From positions 1 to 59,594 of the forward strand of contig JAMPBO010000018.1 in the NCBI GenBank assembly GCA_023666705.1: 59,594 bases of DNA, read 5' to 3'. This stretch comes from Bacteroides sp. GTDB lineage: Bacteria; Bacillota; Clostridia; Lachnospirales; Lachnospiraceae. Below are positions 6,931 to 15,560 of the stretch, piece by piece (within the stretch, counting starts at the first letter, position 1; the number at the start of each line of letters is the position of its first letter). The notes under the pieces are model-generated. The model made no database searches. It was not told where the DNA came from and worked only from the letters and a program-made list of their open reading frames with translations. The position numbers and the translations under genes were made by a program.

Positions 6931-8308
6931 TGCGTGGCAGGTTCTTCAAAAAAGGAGGGAAAAGATCAAGGCTAGGGTTATCTCAGTCCATGCACAGAGG
7001 AAAAATAAAGCCAAAAGCGGAGGGTTTAACTTCAAGCCTTTTTCCCGTAAGCAAAAACAGGTTCTGACATGGTGGTGTCCTAACAGCCCGGTTAAAGAAT
7101 GTGACGGAATTATAGCGGATGGGTCCATCCGAAGTGGAAAAACATTAAGTATGTCGCTTTCGTATGTATTCTGGGCAATGGAAACCTTTGACCAAAATAA
7201 CTTTGGCATGGCAGGCAAAACAATAGGTTCTTTTCGGAGAAATGTCATATTTTGGCTTAAGCTGATGCTTAAATCAAGAGGCTATAAAGTAACAGACCAC
7301 AGAAGTGATAATATGCTCAAAATCTCCAAAGGCGAGGTTGTAAACTATTTTTATATTTTCGGTGGAAAAGATGAGCGGTCACAGGATCTGATACAGGGTA
7401 TAACCCTTGCTGGTATGTTATTTGATGAGGTTGCCCTTATGCCTGAAAGCTTTGTAAACCAGGCAACAGGACGATGCTCCGTGTCAGGAAGTAAGTTTTG
7501 GTTTAACTGTAATCCTGATAACCCAAGGCATTGGTTTAAAACAAATTGGATAGACAAGTGCCGATGCAACCTGAGCAAAGAGCAGATTGCGGAATATGAG
7601 AAAAAGGGCGTGGAACTTAAAAACCTTGTATATTTGCATTTTACAATGGATGATAACCTTTCACTTAGTGAGGACATCAAAAAACGATACCGTTCCATGT
7701 ATATGGGAGTATTTTTTAAGCGGTTTATTCTTGGCTTATGGTGTGTTGCGGATGGGCTTGTGTATTCGATGTTTGACGAAAGCAGGCATGTCATACATGG
7801 TAAATGTCCTGAAAGCGGCATGCACGTTGTTTCAGTTGATTATGGTACCGTAAATCCCTTTTCGGCTGGCTTGTGGGGCTTTGACGGGAAAAGGGCCATA
7901 AGGGAAAAGGAGATATACTATAACGGACGGGAAAGAGGAGAACGGATTGACGATGAGGCATATTACAAAAAGCTCAAGGAGCTGATAGGCGATACAAAGA
8001 TAGAGTATATCATAGTTGACCCTTCTGCAGCATCCTTTATTGAAACAATTAAAAAGTATGGTGAGTACATTGTCAAAAAAGCAAATAATGATGTGCTTGA
8101 CGGAATACGTGTGGTAACAACATTTTTGAATAAAGGGAGGCTGCTGATACATGAGAGTTGTACAAACAGCATAGAGGAATTTGGATTATATTGTTGGAAT
8201 GAGGAGAGCGGTGAAGACAAGGTCATAAAGGAAAATGACCATGCGATGGATGATATCAGGTATTTCTGTTACACATTCATGCGTACATGGCTCAGATGGG
8301 AATTTTAG
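6923..8308 (+). CDS. Terminase large subunit (PBSX XtmB-like)
   Basis: A 461-residue packaging motor. The ATPase has a Walker A variant DGSIRSGKT (about 66-74) and Walker B GMLFDE (Asp168, Glu169). The C-terminal RNase H-like nuclease carries acidic residues at Asp306 (VSVDYG), Asp366 (IIVDPSA) and Asp443/444 (AMDDIRYF). The ATG at 6923 follows AGGAGAGG; an ATG at 6896 lacks this. It pumps DNA into the prohead and cuts it, docking on the portal encoded next. The 3' end overlaps the region upstream of the portal start, with no gap in the late operon. Confidence 0.95.
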   Translation: MDNAWQVLQKRREKIKARVISVHAQRKNKAKSGGFNFKPFSRKQKQVLTWWCPNSPVKECDGIIADGSIRSGKTLSMSLSYVFWAMETFDQNNFGMAGKTIGSFRRNVIFWLKLMLKSRGYKVTDHRSDNMLKISKGEVVNYFYIFGGKDERSQDLIQGITLAGMLFDEVALMPESFVNQATGRCSVSGSKFWFNCNPDNPRHWFKTNWIDKCRCNLSKEQIAEYEKKGVELKNLVYLHFTMDDNLSLSEDIKKRYRSMYMGVFFKRFILGLWCVADGLVYSMFDESRHVIHGKCPESGMHVVSVDYGTVNPFSAGLWGFDGKRAIREKEIYYNGRERGERIDDEAYYKKLKELIGDTKIEYIIVDPSAASFIETIKKYGEYIVKKANNDVLDGIRVVTTFLNKGRLLIHESCTNSIEEFGLYCWNEESGEDKVIKENDHAMDDIRYFCYTFMRTWLRWEF

Positions 8309-8319
8309 GAGTGGTTTCT

Positions 8320-9699
8320 ATGGGATTGATAAACTGGTTTAAGGGAGTGATTGATAAGATGTTCAGAAAGGACGCAGAGAAGATATTTGGTATTGACACT
8401 GTTTACTCTGCCAAGATGGAAAATGCAATTATGCTATGGAGTAAAATTGTAGACGGAAAACCTCCGTGGGAAAGTGAGGATGATGATATTGCAAGTATAA
8501 ATTTTGCAAAATTCATAACATCCGATACGGCAAAAAAAATATGCCTTGATATTGACATCAATGTTACAGGGTCAGCAAGGGCGGATTATATCGCAATGGT
8601 TATACAGGATTTAAAGAAAGTGCTTAGGGATAAAGTGGAGGATGCATGTTGTACAGGCGGGATTATGTTTAAGCCGAATGGTTCAAGTGGGACAAGCTGT
8701 ATTGATTATGTTATGCCAAATGAGTTTATTGTAACTGAAAAAAATGCAAATGGAGATATCCGTGGATGTATATTTCTTGATTTTGTCCAAAAAGGTGATA
8801 AGTTTTACAAGCGGTTGGAATATCACAGATTTGTCGGGGATATTTATATGATATCCAATAAGGCGTTTGTAAGCAGGGGAGAAAGCACGCTTGGCAGGGA
8901 AGTGTCATTATCGGCAATTGATGAATGGGTAGATATTGCACCTGAGGTTTTCATTGAAAATTTGGATAAGCCTTTGTTTGCATACTATAAGATGCCATAC
9001 AACAATACAATTGATTTAAACTCACCGCTTGGGGTATCAGTTTTTTCCAATGCTTTGAAAGAATTAAAAGACCTTGATGTTGCATGGAGCCGAAAAAGCG
9101 GGGAGATAGAGGACAGTAAGCATATGACAATCATGTCACCATCGGTTATTCAATATGCAAATCACCATAAGCAGAAGCTTCCACGATTTGTAAAGGGTAT
9201 GGATATGGATGTCAATGGTGAGACGATACACGAGCATGTTGCAACGCTGCTTACGGAGCAGAGAATTAATGACATCAACAGTATTCTTGCAATGATATCG
9301 ACAAAATGCGGATTTAGTCAGGGCGAGTTTTGCCTGGACCCACGTACAGGAATGGTTACTGCAACGCAGGTAGAGGCTGACGACCGTGAAACAATTGAGA
9401 CAATTAAGGATATGAGGGACGCCCTAAAAGATACCCTTGAGCATTTAATATATATCATAAATGCATACTGTTCCCTGTATGGATATGCACCAGTGGGAGT
9501 TTATGAAACGAGCTATTCATTTGGTGACCTTACATACAATTGGGAGGAGGATAGGGCGAGGCACTGGCAGTATGTACAGCAGGGCAAATTCCCATTGTGG
9601 CGGTATTATGTAATGTTTGAAGGTATGTCTGAGGATGAAGCAAAAGAACTGGTTGCGGAAGCACAGGAAGAAAATAATCAGAAGGGATTGTTTGAATAA
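8320..9699 (+). CDS. Portal protein (SPP1 Gp6-like)
   Basis: A 459-residue protein of the usual length and gene position for an SPP1-type portal. Features include an acidic N-terminal region, the FSQGEFCLDPRTGMVTATQVEADDRETIETI segment leading into the central helices, and a helical C-terminal crown. The ATG at 8320 follows TAGGAG; an ATG at 8287 lies inside the terminase gene without an SD. Twelve copies form the ring that admits DNA and binds terminase and connector proteins. The next gene begins at the base after its stop. Confidence 0.92.
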   Translation: MGLINWFKGVIDKMFRKDAEKIFGIDTVYSAKMENAIMLWSKIVDGKPPWESEDDDIASINFAKFITSDTAKKICLDIDINVTGSARADYIAMVIQDLKKVLRDKVEDACCTGGIMFKPNGSSGTSCIDYVMPNEFIVTEKNANGDIRGCIFLDFVQKGDKFYKRLEYHRFVGDIYMISNKAFVSRGESTLGREVSLSAIDEWVDIAPEVFIENLDKPLFAYYKMPYNNTIDLNSPLGVSVFSNALKELKDLDVAWSRKSGEIEDSKHMTIMSPSVIQYANHHKQKLPRFVKGMDMDVNGETIHEHVATLLTEQRINDINSILAMISTKCGFSQGEFCLDPRTGMVTATQVEADDRETIETIKDMRDALKDTLEHLIYIINAYCSLYGYAPVGVYETSYSFGDLTYNWEEDRARHWQYVQQGKFPLWRYYVMFEGMSEDEAKELVAEAQEENNQKGLFE

Positions 9700-11523
9700 A
9701 TGTTAGACCCTCAATACTTATGGTATGTAGCGGATCAGGTTATTGATATTTGGGATGAACTGAACGAATGGGCAATAAAAGACATAGCGGAACGTATTAT
9801 GATGGCAGAACTGTATGATTATGATAAGCTCCCTGGTACAGCAAGGTGGAGGGCATGGCTGTTAAGGCAGTCAGGCATGTATTATGATGAAATGGTATCA
9901 AAGGTAGCAAAGCTTTCCCATAGGTCAGAGGTTGCCGTACAGAATTTGTTTGTTGAAGCTGGTCTTATGTCCGTGGAAAATGATGCCTCAATATATAAAC
10001 GGCATAATATTGAGGTGCCTGATATCCGCAAGGATAAGCGGTTAACCCAAATCTTGGAAGGTACATATAACCAAACAAACGGTGAATTAAAGAACTTTAC
10101 AAGAACGACAATTGACGCTGGAAACAAATTAATGATTGATACCTTAGACAGGGCATACTTCGGTGTTAAAACAGGGCATAAATCATATTCCGAAGCCATA
10201 AAGGAAGCCATCGATACCACATCAAAAGCAGGACTTACCGTAACATATCCATCAGGGCACAAAGATACAATTGAAGTTGCAGTCAGGCGGGCTGTTATGA
10301 CTGGTTTAAATCAGGGGACCGCAAAAATATCAATTGCAAATTGTGAGAAGCTTGGTGCAGAGTATGTTGTTATATCTGCCCACGAAGGAGCGAGAACCTC
10401 TGACAATCCCATTGCCAACCATTTAGGCTGGCAGGGGAAGATATATAAGCTGCAGGGGAGCACCGAGCAATATCCAAACTTGGAAGACGCTACGGGATTT
10501 CCCAATAATCCCCTCGGACTATGCGGCTATAACTGCAGGCATAATTTATATCCTCATTTTCTTGGCGACCCAAACCCGTGGGAAGATATAGCAAAAAAAG
10601 CTGAAGAAAATAAGGAAAGTTATGAAATAGCCCAAAAGCAGCATCAGATGGAAAGAGTAATCAGAAAGAGTAAGCAACAGTTACTTGGATATCAGACTGG
10701 AATAGATAACTGTGTGGATGAAAAAACAAAGTATGAGCTCCAAATGGAACATGACCGTTTGGCAAATCGTCTGCAAAGGCAAAATAAAGCATATAATATG
10801 TTTTGTAAGGAACATGACCTTGTAAAAGAAAGCGACAGGCTGAGAGTAGCAGGATGGAATAGAGACACGGCTAATAAGGCAAGGAGCGGTGCAAGTAGAT
10901 ATAACAAGGACGATAAAGCAGTAGCGGTATCTGAGAACAATACAAGAAAAGAGGTTCTATACAATAGTCAGTATGATTATAGCATTAAGTTAAATGGATA
11001 TAGTGATGAGGTAAATAAAGGATTATCCAAGGCAGCAGAGAACGTTGCCAAATATGGCAGCAGGGATAATTACGAGTATATGCAGCTTGTAGATTTAAAT
11101 AGTGGTAAGTTAGAAAAACTCATTACCGACAAAGACCGTTCCAGTGTTGGTGGAGAGAATTTTTGGCAGTTTATCAAAGAACATAAAGATACGGATTATG
11201 CATTTGTACATAATCATAATACTGACAGTGCCTTTTCGGAAACGGACATGCGGACGCTTTTGACAACGGAGAATGTAAAAATAATGATTGCGGTAAGAAA
11301 TGATGCCATAATATATATTGCAGAACGTGAAGGCGAAATACTTAAAGATGCTATCTTCGATAGGCGGTATAAAGAAGATATAAATGAGTTGAATGTTAAA
11401 TGTAGAAACGGTATAATTACAGTAGCTGAAAGAACACGTTTGAGAGAAGAAATTATAGTGGAAAATTTATTACGGGATTATACCAAACAGAAAGGATTAT
11501 ATGAGATAAATGGAAAGAAATAG
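9700..11523 (+). CDS. Minor capsid protein with C-terminal JAB/MPN-like domain
   Basis: A 607-residue protein. Residues about 1-310 match phage minor capsid protein 2 (MLDPQYLWYVADQVIDIWDE..., later GTARWRAWLLRQSG and AHEGARTSDNPIANHLGWQGK with CGYNCRH). Residues about 320-385 are charged helical linker. Residues about 420-560 resemble a JAB/MPN metalloprotease: Glu459 in a YEYMQLVD strand, then His504-x-His506 and S-x-x-D (Ser513, Asp516), a zinc-ligand pattern close to JAMM (H-x-H-x6-S-x2-D here). Minor capsid proteins with appended toxin domains are known as MuF-type polymorphic toxins. Possible roles are prohead processing or injected effector. A small acidic gene overlaps its 3' end. Confidence 0.85.
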   Translation: MLDPQYLWYVADQVIDIWDELNEWAIKDIAERIMMAELYDYDKLPGTARWRAWLLRQSGMYYDEMVSKVAKLSHRSEVAVQNLFVEAGLMSVENDASIYKRHNIEVPDIRKDKRLTQILEGTYNQTNGELKNFTRTTIDAGNKLMIDTLDRAYFGVKTGHKSYSEAIKEAIDTTSKAGLTVTYPSGHKDTIEVAVRRAVMTGLNQGTAKISIANCEKLGAEYVVISAHEGARTSDNPIANHLGWQGKIYKLQGSTEQYPNLEDATGFPNNPLGLCGYNCRHNLYPHFLGDPNPWEDIAKKAEENKESYEIAQKQHQMERVIRKSKQQLLGYQTGIDNCVDEKTKYELQMEHDRLANRLQRQNKAYNMFCKEHDLVKESDRLRVAGWNRDTANKARSGASRYNKDDKAVAVSENNTRKEVLYNSQYDYSIKLNGYSDEVNKGLSKAAENVAKYGSRDNYEYMQLVDLNSGKLEKLITDKDRSSVGGENFWQFIKEHKDTDYAFVHNHNTDSAFSETDMRTLLTTENVKIMIAVRNDAIIYIAEREGEILKDAIFDRRYKEDINELNVKCRNGIITVAERTRLREEIIVENLLRDYTKQKGLYEINGKK

Positions 11524-11683
11524 TTGGGCGACACCTACATTGCAAGAAGTTCCTTTTTGGAGGGATGATATGACTGCTGATGAATATGAGGATGAACGGA
11601 CATATTATCTTGAACATTATGACGATGTTAAAAACGGAACATATATACCATTATGGAAACAGGAAGATAGGAATATAATTTAG
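11510..11683 (+). CDS. Small acidic protein, candidate immunity partner
   Basis: A 57-residue frame starting inside the last codons of the minor capsid gene (14-base overlap). Its middle is strongly acidic (MTADEYEDERTYYLEHYDD). There is no membrane segment or known domain. Small acidic proteins directly behind a toxin-tipped gene are typical immunity proteins, which is the main reason for the suggestion; no homologue is recognised. An alternative start is ATG 11570, after TTGGAGGG. Confidence 0.5.
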   Translation: MERNSWATPTLQEVPFWRDDMTADEYEDERTYYLEHYDDVKNGTYIPLWKQEDRNII

Positions 11684-11722
11684 GGTATGCAATAAGTATT
11701 TTGAAATAATTTAAAATTTTAC

Positions 11723-11750
11723 TTGACGGCTGAAAATCCCATGATAATAT
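11723..11750 (+). promoter_or_regulatory. Possible promoter before KTR gene
   Basis: TTGACG (11723-11728) and TAATAT (11745-11750) are spaced 16 bases apart in an AT-rich gap of about 90 bases, the only sizeable gap in the head operon so far. It would drive the Cys-rich gene and the tRNA-like element. Confidence 0.35.
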
Positions 11751-11775
11751 CATAATTATAAAATGATTTTTGGGG

Positions 11776-11937
11776 ATGATAAAATTGAATAATACCCATT
11801 TCAGATGGTTTTCCTGCCCACGCTGTGGCAATCCGAAAATGTTAAAGCTTAGGAACGACACTAAGCTGATTAACTTTCCCGGTTATTGCAAGAAGTGTAA
11901 GGTAACCAGCATTATTACAGAGCCTAGAGCCAATTAG
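11776..11937 (+). CDS. Cysteine-rich KTR-type small protein
   Basis: A 53-residue protein with CPRC and CKKC pairs flanking KLRNDTKLINFPGYC. This closely follows the pattern of KTR cysteine-rich peptides (CPxC...LKIREDTxLxNFPLxCPKCK) found in conjugative elements and prophages, probably a one-zinc ribbon. ATG 11776 is given; a TTG at 11785 nine bases after GGGG is also possible. Its stop lies within the left arm of the terminator hairpin at 11927. It sits among structural genes, which is unusual for this family. Confidence 0.65.
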   Translation: MIKLNNTHFRWFSCPRCGNPKMLKLRNDTKLINFPGYCKKCKVTSIITEPRAN

Positions 11938-11973
11938 CAGAAACGTAAGTTATTTGCTGATTGGCTCTTTTTT
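11927..11973 (+). terminator. Terminator after KTR gene
   Basis: A 13-base stem GAGCCAATTAGCA (11927-11939) pairs with TGCTGATTGGCTC (11955-11967, one G-U pair) and is followed by six T. The outer GAGCCA/TGGCTC arms are the same as in the hairpin at 6000. Confidence 0.8.
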
Positions 11974-11992
11974 ACTTTATATCCTCCTATTA

Positions 11993-12061
11993 GTGTATGG
12001 CGTGCATATCGGTTTGCTGTTTCCTCTCAGACAGTGTGGGGTTCGAGTCCCCACATGCATA
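11993..12061 (+). other. tRNA-like structure, degenerate D arm
   Basis: A T arm is clear: TGGGG / TTCGAGT loop / CCCCA (12037-12053). The bases after it, CATGCAT (12054-12060), pair fully (with two G-U pairs) with GTGTATG at 11993-11999 as a seven-base acceptor stem. CTGTT and GACAG (12017-12034) form an anticodon-like stem with an 8-base loop. No proper D stem forms and the total is about 69 bases. Either a decayed tRNA gene or a tRNA-mimicking RNA before the scaffold gene. Confidence 0.45.
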
Positions 12062-12136
12062 TTACCGGCACGGGTATAAGTGCAAACCCATATTCCTGAC
12101 GTGGAATTAAAAATAACGGTAGAAGGGAGTAACAAA

Positions 12137-12763
12137 ATGAAGAATATTGAGGAGATACTGGAGCAGTTCGGTCTTAAGGTACCTGAGGGCAAGGAAACAG
12201 AGTTTAAAAAGGTACTGCATGAAAATTATAAAACAATAGCCGAGTATGACAAAAAGGTATCAAGATTAGAAACGGAACGTGATGGCTATAAGGAAAAGCT
12301 TGAGACGGCAGAGACAACCCTGAAAGGTTTTGAGGGTGTTGACATGGATGCAATAAAAACGGAGCTTGACACCTACAAAGCAAAGGTAAAAGAGCAGGAA
12401 GATACTTATAATAAGGCACTTTATGACAGGGATTTCAAGGATGCCCTGAATGCTGCCATTTCAGATATTAAGTTCAGTTCCGAAGCGGCAAAGAAGTCTG
12501 TGGTTTCTGATATCAAGGCGGCAGGGTTAAAGCTTATTGATGGGAAAATCATGGGGCTAAATGATTTTATTGCAGCATGTAAGGAGAAGGATGCCTCTGC
12601 TTTTATTGATGAGGCGGAGGAAAGCTTAAAAAACAGCCAGGCAAAGTTTTCCAGTCCCATGAAAACAAGCAGCAGAAAGCCGACTATGTCCGAATTGATG
12701 AAGATGAAGAATGAAAATCCGAACTTGGATATATCCGAGTTTGTGACGAACAAAAAGGAGTGA
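12137..12763 (+). CDS. Scaffold protein (phage GP20 family)
   Basis: A 208-residue, highly charged, helical protein. The N-terminus (NIEEILEQFGLKVPEGKETEFKKVLHENYKT) followed by coiled coil at about 35-100 is the signature of phage minor structural protein GP20. The C-terminus (MKMKNENPNLDISEFV) is the likely capsid-binding tail. Scaffolds direct procapsid assembly and then leave or are cleaved. ATG 12137 is used because GAAGGGAG precedes it; an upstream in-frame ATG at 12080 overlaps the tRNA-like region and has no SD. The major capsid gene follows six bases later. Confidence 0.88.
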   Translation: MKNIEEILEQFGLKVPEGKETEFKKVLHENYKTIAEYDKKVSRLETERDGYKEKLETAETTLKGFEGVDMDAIKTELDTYKAKVKEQEDTYNKALYDRDFKDALNAAISDIKFSSEAAKKSVVSDIKAAGLKLIDGKIMGLNDFIAACKEKDASAFIDEAEESLKNSQAKFSSPMKTSSRKPTMSELMKMKNENPNLDISEFVTNKKE

Positions 12764-12769
12764 TAACAA

Positions 12770-13846
12770 ATGGCATTATTTGATGCAAAGAATTTTAATG
12801 GTGAGGTATTTGGGGCTTATGTCGAACAGACAGAGAACTTAAATAGAAATGAGCTACTCAAAAGCGGAGCAATTGTGGAAAAGCCGCAGTATGCTGCCAT
12901 GCTGCCTGATCAGGTTGGAGGCAATTACATTACCGTACCGATTAAGGCAAAAATCAATGGTGATACGGTAAATTATGACGGTGGTACAGATATTAAGGCA
13001 GTAAGCCGTGCTACATATACACATGGACGAATTGTGGTAGGACGTGCCCAGGGATGGACGGAAAAGGATTTTACGTCTGATATTACGGGCGAGGACTTTC
13101 TTCCTGCGGCAAACGAAATTGCCGAGTTTTGGGATGATGTTGACCAAAAGACCATACTTGCTGTTTTGAAGGGTGTGTTCTCAATGACAGATAAGAAGAG
13201 CTTGGAGTTTGTCAATGGACATACTTATGACATATCAAACGAGGCAACAGGAAATACATTCGATGAGACAACGCTGAATACAGCAATGCAGCAGGCACTC
13301 GGTGACAACAAGGCGAAGTTTTCATGTACGATAATGCATTCGGCAGTGGCGACACATTTGGAGAACCTTAAGCTGCTTGCATACATGAAGTATACGGATA
13401 AGGACGGCATTGAAAGAGACCTTGCACTTGCAACACTCAATGGACGTACTGTACTTGTCGATGACAATATGCCTACGGAGGTTGTTGAGGCAGTGGAGGG
13501 AAACGAGTCGGAAGGTATTGCCGCACAGGAGGGCTATACAAAATATACAACCTATGTACTTGGAAATGGTGCAATTGAGTATACAAACTGCGGAGCCAAG
13601 AAGCCGTATTCCATGAGTGAAAATGAGTCGAAGAATGGTGGCGAGACTACACTGTGGAGCCGGCAGAGGAAGATTTTTTCACCATACGGCATTTCATTCA
13701 AGAATACAAATATTATGTCTCCGACAGATGCCCAGCTTGAGGACGGAAAAAACTGGACCTTGGCTAACAGCAATGAGGGGGATGCGAAAGCATCATATTT
13801 CCCTCACAAGGCAATTCCGATTGCGAGAATTATTACAAGGGGCTAG
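12770..13846 (+). CDS. Major capsid protein
   Basis: A 358-residue protein immediately after the scaffold, with AAAGGAG upstream. It reads as a coat protein of the SPP1-like/Clostridia siphophage group: TVPIKAKINGDTVNYDGGTDI (about 50-70), RAQGWTEKDFTSDITGEDFL (about 96-115), and a SCTIMHSAVATHLENLKLLAYM central helix. The HK97 fold is assumed from family and position. It forms the icosahedral shell. There is no N-terminal delta domain, consistent with a separate scaffold gene. Confidence 0.88.
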   Translation: MALFDAKNFNGEVFGAYVEQTENLNRNELLKSGAIVEKPQYAAMLPDQVGGNYITVPIKAKINGDTVNYDGGTDIKAVSRATYTHGRIVVGRAQGWTEKDFTSDITGEDFLPAANEIAEFWDDVDQKTILAVLKGVFSMTDKKSLEFVNGHTYDISNEATGNTFDETTLNTAMQQALGDNKAKFSCTIMHSAVATHLENLKLLAYMKYTDKDGIERDLALATLNGRTVLVDDNMPTEVVEAVEGNESEGIAAQEGYTKYTTYVLGNGAIEYTNCGAKKPYSMSENESKNGGETTLWSRQRKIFSPYGISFKNTNIMSPTDAQLEDGKNWTLANSNEGDAKASYFPHKAIPIARIITRG

Positions 13847-13855
13847 GTGAGGAGT

Positions 13856-14293
13856 ATGGGATATGCCACATACGATTTTTATACAAAAAAATATTTTGGC
13901 AATTCCATAGCAGAAGCTGAGTTTGATAAGTGGAATGAGCGGGCAAGCAGAAAAGTGGATGCCCTTACATCAAGACGCCTGCTCACTGCTTATCCAAATG
14001 ATGCTTATTCCAGTGAACAGATTAAGTTATGTGTCTGTGCATTGGCGGAAAAAATGATGGAAATTGACAAATACATGGCGGCATCTGCCATCCAGTCGGA
14101 TGGGAAAAGTAAGATTGTTCAGTCCGTATCGGCAGGCAGTGAGAGTATCTCATATGCAGCCGTTGATACAATGTATGCGAGTGCCGTTAAGGACCAGCAA
14201 AGCATGAACCGCATGTATTATAACACGGTTGCAGAATATCTTGAGGATATCACGGATGCAAATGGCGAATGTCTGCTTTTCAGAGGGATGTAA
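13856..14293 (+). CDS. Head-tail connector protein
   Basis: A 145-residue helical protein starting MGYATYDFYTKKYFG, a typical start for Gp15/YqbG-like adaptors that sit directly under the portal. AGGTGA five bases before ATG 13856 supports this start; a GTG at 13847 is an alternative. The C-terminal part (MYYNTVAEYLEDI) is helical. Its stop overlaps the next start in ATGTAATG, so translation is coupled. It joins portal and stopper in the neck. Confidence 0.75.
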   Translation: MGYATYDFYTKKYFGNSIAEAEFDKWNERASRKVDALTSRRLLTAYPNDAYSSEQIKLCVCALAEKMMEIDKYMAASAIQSDGKSKIVQSVSAGSESISYAAVDTMYASAVKDQQSMNRMYYNTVAEYLEDITDANGECLLFRGM

Positions 14294-14694
14294 TGTTTAA
14301 CGATATTGTAACAGTTTTTAATCATGTTGAGGATGTTTGGTATCCTACTGTTTTGACAAATGTGGAGCTGCAGGAGACAAACGGTCAGAACAGGTCTAAG
14401 GATGGCAATTCCTCTACGGACACGGCTTTATTATTGATTAATATTGATGATGAGCTGGAAAAGAAGTATCTGAAGCCAAAGGAATATGAAAAGGCGGAAG
14501 ATAAGATTGGCAGGTTTACCCTGAGGGAAGATGATTTCTTTGTTGATGGTGAGTATATTGCGGATATAGTGGACGATACGGCATATGAAAGAGGATTTTT
14601 TGAGTACATGAAAGCAAATTATGACAGCGTATATTCTATTTCCAGTGTTGCAAGATTTTCTGTTGTTCCGCATTTTGAGGTGGGTGGAAAGTAA
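14293..14694 (+). CDS. Putative neck/head-closure protein
   Basis: A 133-residue protein in the position of the head stopper (SPP1 Gp16-like). It begins MFNDIVTVFNHVEDVWYPTVL, a beta strand pattern. Residues about 80-125 include DDFFVDGEYIADI and YSISSVARFSVVPHFEV. Coupled at both ends: it shares bases with the previous stop and its own stop overlaps the next ATG (TAATG). The exact family is not certain from sequence alone; order argues for the neck. Confidence 0.65.
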   Translation: MFNDIVTVFNHVEDVWYPTVLTNVELQETNGQNRSKDGNSSTDTALLLINIDDELEKKYLKPKEYEKAEDKIGRFTLREDDFFVDGEYIADIVDDTAYERGFFEYMKANYDSVYSISSVARFSVVPHFEVGGK

Positions 14695-15107
14695 TGTATG
14701 TGAACATCAAAACAAATTTCCCTAAATTGCTAAAGGAAGTAATGCCAAAGCGAATAAAAAAGGCACAGAAATACTTAGACGAGAGGGTTGTGAAGGATTC
14801 TGAAAGCTTCGTACCACGCAGGGACGGAAAGTTAATAGAAAGCGGTACTGATAGTACAGTTTTGGGTACTGGAAAAGTTATATGGGCTACCCCATATGCA
14901 CATTATCAGTATGAAGGAAGGGCTATGGTAGGCAAAGAAAGCAGGAGTGCTTATGCTTACGAAAAAGAGACTAAGGAATATAACGGTAAAAGCCTTAATT
15001 ACCATACAGCGGGTACAGGTGACCACTGGATTGAACCGGCAAAAGAAAAATATATGGAAACATGGAAAAAAGGAATTGCCAATATTCTGACGACAGGGGA
15101 GGAGTAG
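14694..15107 (+). CDS. Minor capsid protein / HK97 gp10-like tail completion
   Basis: A 137-residue protein with the KAQKYLDERVVKDSESFVPRRDGKL start common to phage minor capsid 2-type proteins, followed by VIWATPYAHYQYEG and GTGDHWIEPAKEKY. These residues match proteins that connect the neck to the tail. The ATG overlaps the preceding stop by one base. It precedes the tail-terminator-like gene by three bases. Confidence 0.75.
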   Translation: MYVNIKTNFPKLLKEVMPKRIKKAQKYLDERVVKDSESFVPRRDGKLIESGTDSTVLGTGKVIWATPYAHYQYEGRAMVGKESRSAYAYEKETKEYNGKSLNYHTAGTGDHWIEPAKEKYMETWKKGIANILTTGEE

Positions 15108-15110
15108 TGT

Positions 15111-15560
15111 ATGGCTGATAAGAAACCTGAAGCATTAAGTGCTGACGAACAAAAAAGCGTATTGGAAGCAGTCTGTACTGCCATGAAAGCACATGCTACG
15201 GAAGTCAAGGTTAATTTTGAAAGCTTTGAAAAGACTGCGGCATGTATTTCCGTTTTTTCAGAAACGGGAGCCATGTACATATCCAAGGACATTCTTGGAG
15301 GCTTTCGTGGGCTTGTGCCTTTTTATATCGTGTACCGGGGATATCCGAAAAATGACAAACAGAGATTTGCCATAATCAAATATCTTGAAGAATTGTCAAA
15401 TTGGATCTGTAAAAAAGAAAATTATCCTATGTTAGGTGATGGCAGGGAAATCGAGGACATCAAAGCAATGTCGGTACCATCGCTAAATCAGATAAGCGAT
15501 TCAGGATCCTATGACTATGTTGTACCATATCAGATTATTTACAGAAAGGGTGATGATTAG
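15111..15560 (+). CDS. Minor capsid protein 3 / tail terminator-like
   Basis: A 149-residue protein matching phage minor capsid protein from SPP1-like prophages (family of minor capsid 3). It occupies the tail-terminator slot, one gene before the tail tube. GLVPFYIVYRGYPKNDKQRFAIIKYLEEL (about 66-95) is followed by SVPSLNQISDSGSYDYVVPYQIIY, a pattern seen in these proteins. The stop TAG overlaps the GTG start of the tail tube gene (TAGTG). Confidence 0.75.
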   Translation: MADKKPEALSADEQKSVLEAVCTAMKAHATEVKVNFESFEKTAACISVFSETGAMYISKDILGGFRGLVPFYIVYRGYPKNDKQRFAIIKYLEELSNWICKKENYPMLGDGREIEDIKAMSVPSLNQISDSGSYDYVVPYQIIYRKGDD

